Shown here: positions 6,947-13,431 of the stretch, in pieces
How positions within the stretch are numbered: position 1 is the first letter of the stretch
Layout: every line of letters begins with the position of its first letter
Assembly: GCA_903822115.1 (NCBI GenBank)
Contig: CAIJNU010000027.1
Span: 1 to 14,208 of the forward strand
Direction of reading: 5' to 3'
DNA from: an uncultured Candidatus Peregrinibacteria bacterium
GTDB lineage: Bacteria > Patescibacteriota > Gracilibacteria > Peribacterales > Peribacteraceae
Length of the DNA stretch: 14,208 nt
Position numbers and translations under genes: made by a program
The notes under the pieces: model-generated
Seen by the model: the letters and a program-made list of their open reading frames with translations, nothing else
Databases searched by the model: none
What the model was told of the DNA's origin: nothing

Positions 6947-8269
6947 CTATTTCACCGCTCCGAGATTCAGGAGGTTCTGCTTCGCGTCTTCAAGTGTGGG
7001 ATCGAGTTGAAGTGCCTTCTCGAACGCGGCTTGAGCCTTGATCTTGTCCTTCTGCGCCGCCAGCGACCAGCCGAGGATGTCGTATGCGGCGGCGGAGTCT
7101 GGCCACTTCTTCACGGCGTCCTGCGCCGCGCTCGAAGCTTCTGCGGTGTTCTGGAGTTGGAGTGCGACTTTCACGTAGCTCTCCACATTCGCTAGGTCGG
7201 CGCCGGAAGCGGTGGCGAGTACGCGCAGTTGCTCGAGAGCCGCCGGGAAATCGCCTCCCGCCTGCGCCTCGACCGCGATCATGCGGCGCACTTCGCTCTC
7301 GGGTTGGAAACCGTTTTTGAGCGCGTACTGGAGGAAGGTGGTGGCGTTGTGCGGATCGTTCATGGCGGCGTACGTGCGTCCGAGGAAGTACTGGATCTCG
7401 GGTTTCTCGGGATCGAGCGAGTAGGCGCGTTCGAGGGATGAGAGGGCGCGGTCGTAGCGTTCGGTTGTGAGGTCGCAGTACCCCTGCACGATCCATGCGT
7501 CGCGATAGTCATCCTGCTTCTTCGTCACGTCGGCGAGCATGGGGAGAGCGATCTCGCATTCCTGCACTTGCGCGAGCGCGTGCGCGAGGAGCGTTTGCAG
7601 ATGGATGTCGCGGCTCTCGGGGAAGAGTGCGAACTCGCCGTAGGCGTCTTGCAAGATGCGTGCGTAGGAGCGCAGCGTCGGTTCCCATCCGTTCGCAACA
7701 AGAGCGAGCTCTGTCTTAGCGGTGTCGTGGTTGCCCTGAATGATCGCGAGGATCGCGAGGCCGTAGTGCTTCTGGGGGGAATCTCCCGCTCCCGTGAGGA
7801 GTGTCTTCGCCTGTTCGAGCTCTCCCGTTCGCAGATCGACGAGGACGTTTAAGAGGAGGACATCCTCGATCGCCGCGCCCGCACTCTTCAGCTCATCAAT
7901 GGTCGAATGCACCGCGTCCAACTCGCGTCGCTGGAGCTGCGCCTCCGCCAATTTCTTCAGCGCGGGGATGCCGCCCTTCGCGTCCACCGATGCCTGGTAC
8001 TCGCTCTCCGCGGATTTCCAGTCGCCCTCGAGTGCGTAGAGGTCGCCCTGTCGAAGATGCAGGAGCGCACTGTCTCCGCCCGCAGTCGGCTCGTCGACGT
8101 TCTGTGCCCGTTCGAGATCGGATGCCAGCAGGGCAGAGCCTGGCTGGTGGACGGATCGGTTCGCGAGGAACGCCGCCCCTTGCAGCTCGAACCACAAGTA
8201 CCCGAGAAGTCCCGCCACCACGAGGAGTGCGGCGACGACCGGTACGGTGAAGCGGGGAGAGAGGCGCAT
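6947..8269 (-). CDS. Membrane-anchored tetratricopeptide-repeat protein
   Basis: A 440-aa protein with a basic N-terminus (MRLSPRF), one membrane segment (about 9-29) and then helical TPR repeats over most of its length. Clear repeats are GDLYALEGDWKSAESEYQASV near the start, WIVQGYCDLTTERYDRALSSLERAYSLDP and FLGRTYAAMNDPHNATTFLQYAL in the second half, and YDILGWSLAAQKDKIKAQAAFEKALQLDP at the end. TPR arrays are protein-interaction scaffolds, so it probably assembles envelope partners; which side of the membrane the repeats face is not certain. I start at the ATG at 8269, directly before the anchor. A TTG at 8284 would add five residues. Neither has a clear Shine-Dalgarno. It is the last gene of the operon starting at 12442, 62 bases after its neighbour. 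Confidence 0.88.
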   Translation of the reverse strand: MRLSPRFTVPVVAALLVVAGLLGYLWFELQGAAFLANRSVHQPGSALLASDLERAQNVDEPTAGGDSALLHLRQGDLYALEGDWKSAESEYQASVDAKGGIPALKKLAEAQLQRRELDAVHSTIDELKSAGAAIEDVLLLNVLVDLRTGELEQAKTLLTGAGDSPQKHYGLAILAIIQGNHDTAKTELALVANGWEPTLRSYARILQDAYGEFALFPESRDIHLQTLLAHALAQVQECEIALPMLADVTKKQDDYRDAWIVQGYCDLTTERYDRALSSLERAYSLDPEKPEIQYFLGRTYAAMNDPHNATTFLQYALKNGFQPESEVRRMIAVEAQAGGDFPAALEQLRVLATASGADLANVESYVKVALQLQNTAEASSAAQDAVKKWPDSAAAYDILGWSLAAQKDKIKAQAAFEKALQLDPTLEDAKQNLLNLGAVK

Positions 8270-8331
8270 GTCAGGCAGCGACAATACCTCGGCTCACAGC
8301 GAAAATCCACCACTCCTCCTTCTTGTATGAA

Positions 8332-8952
8332 TCACTTCCCGATGTGCGGGCTCATCTCTCCGTCCGTGCCGTGGGCCGTTCCTCCGCCCTCCATCCTCTC
8401 CTTGGCCGCGGACTCCGCGATGTGCTTGGGGATCACGGCTTCGACGGCTCCCCACTGCGCCTCGCCTTCCTCCGGGAGGAGGATCGTCACCTGATCGCCG
8501 ACTTCGGCGCGGTAGAACGTGACGGATGCGAGGAGCACGCGGAAGGCCTTTCCCTCGGCGAGCACTTTGTACTGGCCGTCCTCCTGAATAAGGAGACCGA
8601 GCGCCGTGCGGCGCTGGATCGGCGCAATCTGCTTGTAGATGAATTTGCCTTCGTCTGTGATCGTGAGTTTCATGCCGTCCCCCTCGACGAGTTTGCTCTT
8701 GCTGGCGTAATTCGCAGGGACTGGGTAGGTCTGGCCCGCCGAGTCCACCATGTTCTGTCCGTCGAAGACGCCCTCAATCACGCGGCCGGTCGCCACTGCG
8801 CCTCCGGTGAAGGAAGTGGCGCGCGAGATGTGTCGCTCGCGATTGGAATCGACGACGCCGGTCACGTCCCGTAGGAGCGCGTGTGCGGTCTTGAGGGAGG
8901 ACATCGCGGAGTCGATGAGTTCCTGGATCTGAACGAGTGTGTCGTCGGACAT
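8332..8952 (-). CDS. Conserved protein of unknown function, possibly restricted to Patescibacteria
   Basis: A 206-aa soluble protein. Residues 1-30 form a helical, possibly coiled segment (DDTLVQIQELIDSAMSSLK). Residues about 55-115 form a compact beta-rich domain (GRVIEGVFDGQNMV, YPVPANYASKSKLVEGD, KFIYKQI), and about 120-175 a second (KVLAEGKAFRVLLASVTFY, VGDQVTILLP, WGAVEAVIP). The tail is Gly/His-rich. From memory, proteins with the VPANYASKSKLVEGD and KQIGP-type blocks recur as hypothetical proteins in candidate-phyla genomes; I could not check this. No catalytic motif or membrane segment is seen. It sits 18 bases after the kinase gene, probably co-transcribed with it. The start ATG at 8952 has no Shine-Dalgarno. 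Confidence 0.83.
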   Translation of the reverse strand: MSDDTLVQIQELIDSAMSSLKTAHALLRDVTGVVDSNRERHISRATSFTGGAVATGRVIEGVFDGQNMVDSAGQTYPVPANYASKSKLVEGDGMKLTITDEGKFIYKQIAPIQRRTALGLLIQEDGQYKVLAEGKAFRVLLASVTFYRAEVGDQVTILLPEEGEAQWGAVEAVIPKHIAESAAKERMEGGGTAHGTDGEMSPHIGK

Positions 8953-8970
8953 AAGAGTGTGGGAATATTT

Positions 8971-9978
8971 TCAGCGGATCTCACGGACAGAAAGAGAGGG
9001 AGTTTCAAGCCGGTTCGTCATCTCGATGTCTGTGAGGAGTCCTTTTTCAGCGCCGAGGTGTTCCAGGACGCTGCAGGAGTTTATCGTACCTGCTGTGAGC
9101 CCTCTTGGCAAGTCGAAGCCCTGCGTCATCGCCCACGTGAGGCCGACGCCGAACGCGTCTCCGGCACCGGTGGTGGAGAGGATGTGGGCATTCTCGATTG
9201 CGGGGCAGTGGAAGATTTTCTCACCCTCCATCGCGGTCGCTCCGTTCTTGCCGTCGGTGATGCACACGATACGAACACCGGCTTTTTTCAGAGAAGCGAG
9301 CGCCGCCTCCGTCGTTTTCTCTCCCGTGAACGCGAGTGCCTCTTCCTTATTAAGGAGCAAAATCGAGGTGTGGGGGAGCAGGCGTGCGATGTCGGGATCG
9401 CGCATGCCTTTCTCGATCTGGCATCCGCCGGGGTTCCAGGTGAGGCCGAGGGAAGGAGAGACATCGAAGGCCGCGTGGATGTCCTCGCCGATCTCGCAGC
9501 TCTCCTCATTGAGGTGGTTCAGGTAGATCCAGTCGCATGCTCTCATTCTCTCGAGATCGAAAGTGGCGTGGTGGAGATGCGTGTTCGTAGACGGCGTATA
9601 GAGGATGATGCGGTCGCCGCTCCCCACGGACAGAATGATCGAGGAGCTCGTCGTTTCCCCTTCGGTAATGGTTGCTGCACTCACATCCACGCCCTCGCGC
9701 CGCAGATTCTCGAGGAGCTCAGAGCCCCATTGATCGCTCCCGACGATGCCGCAGAAGGAAGATGCGCAACCGAGGCGGGCGAGCCCCACGGCGGTATTCG
9801 ACGCGCCGCCTCCGCACGTTTCAATCACTTCCTCAACGCGGATTTTCGCGCCGACGGGGAGTATGAGCATCTCGATCTCCCCCTGCTTCGTCACGAACCT
9901 TTTGTCCGTGCGCACGAAGAGATCGAAGGTCGCCCCTCCAATCGACATGGTGCGCGGCTTGTGGGAGAGGGGAGACAT
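8971..9978 (-). CDS. PfkB-family (ribokinase-like) carbohydrate or nucleoside kinase
   Basis: Transfers the ATP gamma-phosphate to a hydroxyl of a sugar or nucleoside in the cytoplasm. It is 335 aa, the usual family size. The N-terminal signature GGGASNTAVGLARLG is at 56-70, the NxxE Mg/phosphate motif NKEE at 210-213, and the C-terminal signature TTGAGDAFGVGL at 269-280, with D274 the expected catalytic base and GAGD the anion hole. The residue before TTGAGD is Ser268 instead of the usual Asp. Substrate cannot be assigned from sequence (adenosine, ribose and fructose-type kinases share these motifs). The ATG at 9978 lies 7 bases after the stop of the surface protein gene, so the two are surely co-transcribed. 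A second in-frame ATG at residue 11 (MSIGGATFDLF) would start exactly at the family's first strand and is a real alternative. Confidence 0.92.
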   Translation of the reverse strand: MSPLSHKPRTMSIGGATFDLFVRTDKRFVTKQGEIEMLILPVGAKIRVEEVIETCGGGASNTAVGLARLGCASSFCGIVGSDQWGSELLENLRREGVDVSAATITEGETTSSSIILSVGSGDRIILYTPSTNTHLHHATFDLERMRACDWIYLNHLNEESCEIGEDIHAAFDVSPSLGLTWNPGGCQIEKGMRDPDIARLLPHTSILLLNKEEALAFTGEKTTEAALASLKKAGVRIVCITDGKNGATAMEGEKIFHCPAIENAHILSTTGAGDAFGVGLTWAMTQGFDLPRGLTAGTINSCSVLEHLGAEKGLLTDIEMTNRLETPSLSVREIR

Positions 9979-9985
9979 GCGGAAG

Positions 9986-12442
9986 TTAGGAACCGCGGTA
10001 ACGCGCTTCCATCGTCCGGAGAAATTGCTGCGTCATGCGTTTCGAGCGTCGGCGCTGCCAGAGGAAAGCGGCCACGAGGATGACGATGCCAGCCGTTATC
10101 CACCACACGCCGTCGGAGAGACCCGAACTCGTGACCGATGGAATCGAAGAGAGGAGGCCGCTGAGGGAGGGGGGAATGCCTGCGGGGAAAACAGGGGAAG
10201 GTTCACTGGGAGAGGGGTGGAATCCGTTCGGGCTAAGCGGCGTGCCTTGCCCCTTGGCGATGAGATCCGTGAGCGCTTTGCCCTTCACATCGATCGGCGT
10301 CACCGTCACGTAGTAGGGAATGCCCGGGAGGAGATCTCGGAGCGTGAGGTTGCGCGCTTCATCCGCCTGCATGTCGCCACCCGCCATCGCGCGCTTCTCC
10401 GTCAAGTTGTTGGCGTCGACACCGTAGTCGATTTCAAACGATGCGACGGATGTATTCGAAGAGAATGACCACGCCAGATTCAGTGCCTGCGTATCGGGAG
10501 TGACGGTGAGGGAGAGGCCGGCGGGTCGGGCCGTGACGACGGCGGACTTATCGCTCTCCAGATCTCCTTTGATCGTGGTGACGGCGAAGTAGTACGTGGT
10601 GTTGGCCTGCAATCCCGTGACGCGTGCGCCGGGAGTCGCAGACTTCGTGTCGATGGTGTAAGCGAAGTCTCCTTCGTGGTCGCCGACGTACACGCGGAAC
10701 TTATCGATCGTATCCGTGGTGATGGGATCCCACGTGAGGTTTACCGCTCCCGTGAACGGCTGTGCTTGTAGGTTCTGTGCAATCGGGAGCGACGGGGAAA
10801 CCGTGGTGAGGAGCACTCGCATCTGCATTTCGTTTCCTGCGGCGTCGGTCGCCGTGATGGTCGGCTGGTAGTCGCCGGCTTTCGGTGCGGAGAAGAGGAG
10901 TTGGTATGTGCCGAGCTTCGTCGTGTCCTCCTTCAGAGCCAGATCCTCACCGGACAAATTCATCGAGACGGAAGCGAGACCAGGCTCGCTCTGTACGACA
11001 AGGAGCGTCATCTCTCCCTGCTTGGGTTTCTCGGGCGCGAAGGTTGCAGAACGTAGGGCGGGAGGTTCCGTATCGCGAATGAGGTGGAGCGACGCGTCCG
11101 ATCCCTGACTGTCGGTGATCTGCAGCGTGTACTCGTTGTAGCTGGGATCGAGGGGAACACTGATGGAGAAGTGTCCGGTGGAGTCCGTATCACCGGTGAC
11201 CTTGTCCGTGCCGCCGGCCACCGAAATGTTTGTGTAGGGGATGTCGTTTCCCTCGATCGTGACGGGCGCGGTGCCAACGGTCGAATCCGGCTGCGGCGAC
11301 GAGATGACGATGCGATGTTGCGATTTGGCGGTGGTCGATCCCGTGACGTTCACCGTAACCTTGCTGCTGATGGGGTGCGCGGGATCCGTGGTGTCCGTAA
11401 CGAGGAGCGTCTGATTTCCGGGTTGTGAGAAGCTCACGGAGAGGGGCATGTACTTCTGCCCGAGGTTCTTGGGTAGGAAGGTGACGGAGCCTTGATTCGG
11501 ATTCGAGCCGAACCCCGGAAGGTTTGCGGACGGGTCGGTGGGAGAAGAAATCTCCACGGTGCCCGAGTAGTCCTGCACGGTGGCGCCATTCACATTGATG
11601 GCGCGGATCGTCAGATTTCCCTGTTCATTCACTTGCAGCGTCGCGGGATCCACCGTGATCTCGAAGCCCTGTAATACGCCGATGCCTCCCGTCGTCGTCG
11701 CGGCGACGTCCGCGAGGAAGGGGCTGGTTCTCTGAGGGGGAACGTAATCCGTTCCGCTTGCGATGAGGTCGGTGCCATTTGTGGGGCCTCCAACCGCTCC
11801 TCCGCCGATGTCGATTGTCGTCTGACTGCTCAGCTGCGTATCGCTCAGGATGTCGAGTGCGCGCACCACGATCGATCCCGGTTGCGCGGACGTTACCGAG
11901 AATTTCTGCGTACCCGTGCTGTCAGTTTCCGATGTCAGGGGATTGCTCTTTGCCTTTGGCTGCGAGAGCACGAGCTCGACGGGGCGTCCCGAGAGGGGAT
12001 TGCCGTAGTGATCACGCAGAGTGACGCTCACCGTGCTCGCATCCTGTCCGTCGGCATCGATGGCATCCTTCGACGCACTGAGCGAGGACGTATCGGCGTC
12101 GGTGACATCGGCGAGGACGGTGAAGGACACATCACCGGAGATGCGCGTGCCCTGCGATCCGAGGAAGACGGAGTACGTTCCTGCTTTTCCCGTGCTCGTT
12201 GCCGGAATGTGGAACTTCGCGCTCCCCTGAGCGTCGAGGGTGACGGGGAAAGCTGCGAGATTACCGGAGGGGGGACGCAGGACGAGATCATCTTGGGCAT
12301 TTGGCGCGAATCCCGAAATGGTCACCTCCGCGCCGATCCCCGCGACGGAATCATCCGCCTTCAGCGAACCGGCGCTCAGGACGGTTGTCGGAAAGAGCGC
12401 AATGATGAGCGCCAGGGAAGCGATGCGGATGTTGTTTTTCAT
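9986..12442 (-). CDS. Secreted, C-terminally anchored Ig-like / fibronectin type III protein
   Basis: An 818-aa probable surface protein. A Sec signal peptide (about 1-24, ending VLSAGS) is followed by an Ig-like domain (about 25-110) and an invasin/Big_1-like domain (about 118-212, with TVSVTLRDHYGNPLSGRPVEL). Next come further beta-sandwich regions (about 255-370, 375-455 and 458-547; the last ends TITATDAAGNEM) and two FN3 domains (about 552-642, with VNLTWDPI and YYFAVTTIKG; and about 645-735, with LNLAWSFSS and YYVTVTPID). A Pro/Ser linker leads to a membrane segment (WWITAGIVILVAAFLW, about 780-795) and a basic cytoplasmic tail (QRRRSKR). It should therefore stand out from the membrane as a rod, suiting adhesion or envelope structure. 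It heads the operon; the ATG at 12442 lies 11 bases from a TATAAT box, leaving about a 5-base leader. Confidence 0.9.
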   Translation of the reverse strand: MKNNIRIASLALIIALFPTTVLSAGSLKADDSVAGIGAEVTISGFAPNAQDDLVLRPPSGNLAAFPVTLDAQGSAKFHIPATSTGKAGTYSVFLGSQGTRISGDVSFTVLADVTDADTSSLSASKDAIDADGQDASTVSVTLRDHYGNPLSGRPVELVLSQPKAKSNPLTSETDSTGTQKFSVTSAQPGSIVVRALDILSDTQLSSQTTIDIGGGAVGGPTNGTDLIASGTDYVPPQRTSPFLADVAATTTGGIGVLQGFEITVDPATLQVNEQGNLTIRAINVNGATVQDYSGTVEISSPTDPSANLPGFGSNPNQGSVTFLPKNLGQKYMPLSVSFSQPGNQTLLVTDTTDPAHPISSKVTVNVTGSTTAKSQHRIVISSPQPDSTVGTAPVTIEGNDIPYTNISVAGGTDKVTGDTDSTGHFSISVPLDPSYNEYTLQITDSQGSDASLHLIRDTEPPALRSATFAPEKPKQGEMTLLVVQSEPGLASVSMNLSGEDLALKEDTTKLGTYQLLFSAPKAGDYQPTITATDAAGNEMQMRVLLTTVSPSLPIAQNLQAQPFTGAVNLTWDPITTDTIDKFRVYVGDHEGDFAYTIDTKSATPGARVTGLQANTTYYFAVTTIKGDLESDKSAVVTARPAGLSLTVTPDTQALNLAWSFSSNTSVASFEIDYGVDANNLTEKRAMAGGDMQADEARNLTLRDLLPGIPYYVTVTPIDVKGKALTDLIAKGQGTPLSPNGFHPSPSEPSPVFPAGIPPSLSGLLSSIPSVTSSGLSDGVWWITAGIVILVAAFLWQRRRSKRMTQQFLRTMEARYRGS

Positions 12443-12453
12443 ACTTTCGATTC

Positions 12454-12482
12454 ATTATAGCATTTTTGGCTTCTGGCCTCAA
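12454..12482 (-). promoter_or_regulatory. Promoter of the surface-protein operon
   Basis: TTGAGG (12477-12482, 4/6) and a perfect TATAAT (12454-12459) are spaced by 17 bases on the minus strand. The expected transcription start, near 12447, leaves about five untranslated bases before the ATG at 12442 and no room for a ribosome binding site. Confidence 0.78.
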
Positions 12483-12552
12483 TTCCTGAAGGTGTATTCC
12501 ACATCTAAATATTGTTCTGTCCATTACATTTCCGATGGGCAGAGCACCGCGT

Positions 12553-12581
12553 TTTACGCGAAGGAAGGCTATCGGTATCAT
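12553..12581 (+). promoter_or_regulatory. Promoter of the lipoprotein gene, leaderless
   Basis: TTTACG (12553-12558, 4/6) and TATCAT (12576-12581, 5/6) are spaced by 17 bases. Six bases separate the -10 from the ATG at 12588, placing the expected transcription start on the A of the start codon. It diverges from the promoter at 12454-12482. Confidence 0.55.
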
Positions 12582-12587
12582 CTCCGC

Positions 12588-13163
12588 ATGCGTTTCTCCG
12601 CCCCCACCCATTTTCTCGTCGGTCTCACCATTCCGCTCATGCTCCTCTCGGGGTGCGGCGGCTCGAGCAGCACGGAAGTGACGTGTACCCAGCAGTACTG
12701 GAACGGAACGATTGGTATCTGTCTCCCCACGGGGTGGCAGATCATGGAGCGCGAGCGTCTCGATCAGCTCGGCGTGGGAGCGGATACGATCCTTGCTCTT
12801 CAGACGACTAAGCCGGTGTCCGGCACGCTCCCCAATGTCACCATCACGACCGAGATTCTCAAGCGTCCGACGGACACCTTGACCTATAGCAAGGCGAGCG
12901 TCCGTGCCGTCTCCGCGCTCCCGGGGTATCAGATGATTGATGAGCGTGCGGTGACGGTTGATGGTACTGCGAGTGAGATCCACGTCTACAGCGCACAACC
13001 CGCGGCGGATCAGCCGAAGAATCGCTACTATCAGTTGAGTGCGGTTTCGAATGGGGTGGGGTACACGGTGACGGCTTTTGCGCCGCTCTCCATTTCGCAG
13101 ACGCTTGAGCAGCAGATTCTTCTGATGCTTGGATCGTTCACGTTCGTACAGCCGAAGAAGTGA
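12588..13163 (+). CDS. Small lipoprotein, PsbP/Mog1-like fold possible
   Basis: A 191-aa protein with a lipoprotein signal: hydrophobic segment about 8-20 and lipobox LSGC at 20-23, with Cys23 followed by GGSSS as a flexible tether. It is predicted to be lipid-anchored outside the membrane. The mature part begins with CTQQYWNGTIGICLPTGWQI, whose GxCLPxGW pattern plus the later YQMIDERAVTVDG and YTVTAFAP strands resembles small PsbP/Mog1-type (DUF1795-like) domains; this is an inference. The frame is open upstream to 12240, but the ATG at 12588 is chosen because the signal peptide starts there and the upstream part overlaps the divergent operon and promoters. It is a single-gene unit. No strong terminator follows, though TGAATTG (13190-13196) can pair with CAATTCA (13221-13227). 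Confidence 0.87.
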   Translation: MRFSAPTHFLVGLTIPLMLLSGCGGSSSTEVTCTQQYWNGTIGICLPTGWQIMERERLDQLGVGADTILALQTTKPVSGTLPNVTITTEILKRPTDTLTYSKASVRAVSALPGYQMIDERAVTVDGTASEIHVYSAQPAADQPKNRYYQLSAVSNGVGYTVTAFAPLSISQTLEQQILLMLGSFTFVQPKK

Positions 13164-13295
13164 GAGGGTGAATTTTGAAGTGGGAATTTTGAATTGTGCG
13201 TGGCTGATGTATTCATTGCTCAATTCACCATTCACGATTCTCCATCGCCTTCCCTTTCAGCATATGAAAAAATCTGTACACTGAAAATCACCTTT
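13164..13295. other. Spacer with short AT-rich repeats
   Basis: GAATTTTGAA occurs twice, at 13170-13179 and 13184-13193, and the minus strand carries GTGAATGGTGAATT (13235-13222), close to the GTGAATAGTGAATA in the hairpin loop at 5950-5963. No coding capacity is evident. The right end holds the probable promoter of the tRNA. Confidence 0.5.
13277..13282 (+). promoter_or_regulatory. Probable -10 element for tRNA-Cys
   Basis: TACACT (4/6 to TATAAT) lies 13 bases before the mature tRNA, leaving a short 5' leader for RNase P to remove. The -35 region (CTTTCA, 17 bases upstream) is poor, so this is a modest call. Confidence 0.3.
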
Positions 13296-13370
13296 GGTGC
13301 CGTAGCCAAGCAGTAAGGCAGGGGTCTGCAAAACCCCCATGCGTGGGTGCGATTCCCACCGGCACCTCCA
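13296..13370 (+). tRNA. trnC: tRNA-Cys (anticodon GCA), CCA encoded
   Basis: The cloverleaf closes perfectly: acceptor GGTGCCG/CGGCACC, a 3-bp D stem GCC/GGC, anticodon stem GGGGT/ACCCC with loop CTGCAAA (anticodon GCA, Cys), a 5-base variable loop, and T stem GTGGG/CCCAC. The discriminator U73, a known CysRS identity element, and an encoded CCA are present. Two bases are unusual: position 18 in the D loop is A (AAGCAGTAA where AAGTGGTAA is common in bacterial tRNA-Cys), and position 55 in the T loop is G (TGCGATT instead of TTCGATT). These two positions normally pair with each other. G19 and C56 are kept. Confidence 0.98.
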
Positions 13371-13371
13371 T

Positions 13372-13427
13372 TTTGGGGGAGTTGAATCCGGAGGGCAGAC
13401 TGGTACTCTTCAAGAGATTCTCCCAAA
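13372..13427 (+). repeat. Long-loop inverted repeat between tRNA-Cys and the next gene
   Basis: TTTGGGGGAG (13372-13381) can pair with TTCTCCCAAA (13418-13427) in ten pairs, two of them G-U, around a 36-base loop. It starts right after the CCA of the tRNA and ends four bases before the next start codon. It could trim or terminate the tRNA transcript, or affect initiation of the following gene. Confidence 0.4.
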
Positions 13428-13431
13428 TTTC

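Noticed and set aside
8881..10083. 400-codon plus-strand open frame
   Set aside because: Antisense to the PfkB kinase gene with its intact catalytic motifs; composition is typical of a reverse-complement shadow.
436..13163. UGA recoding (UGA=Gly)
   Set aside because: TGA ends the trigger factor and lipoprotein genes at normal family lengths, and the CDSs called here carry no internal in-frame TGA.
13170..13193. CRISPR-like or tandem repeat
   Set aside because: Only two 10-base copies of GAATTTTGAA with a 4-base gap; no regular repeat-spacer pattern and no cas genes.
12351..13235. 294-codon minus-strand open frame
   Set aside because: Antisense to the lipoprotein gene, overlaps both divergent promoters and the start of the surface protein gene; Arg/His-rich with no recognisable features.
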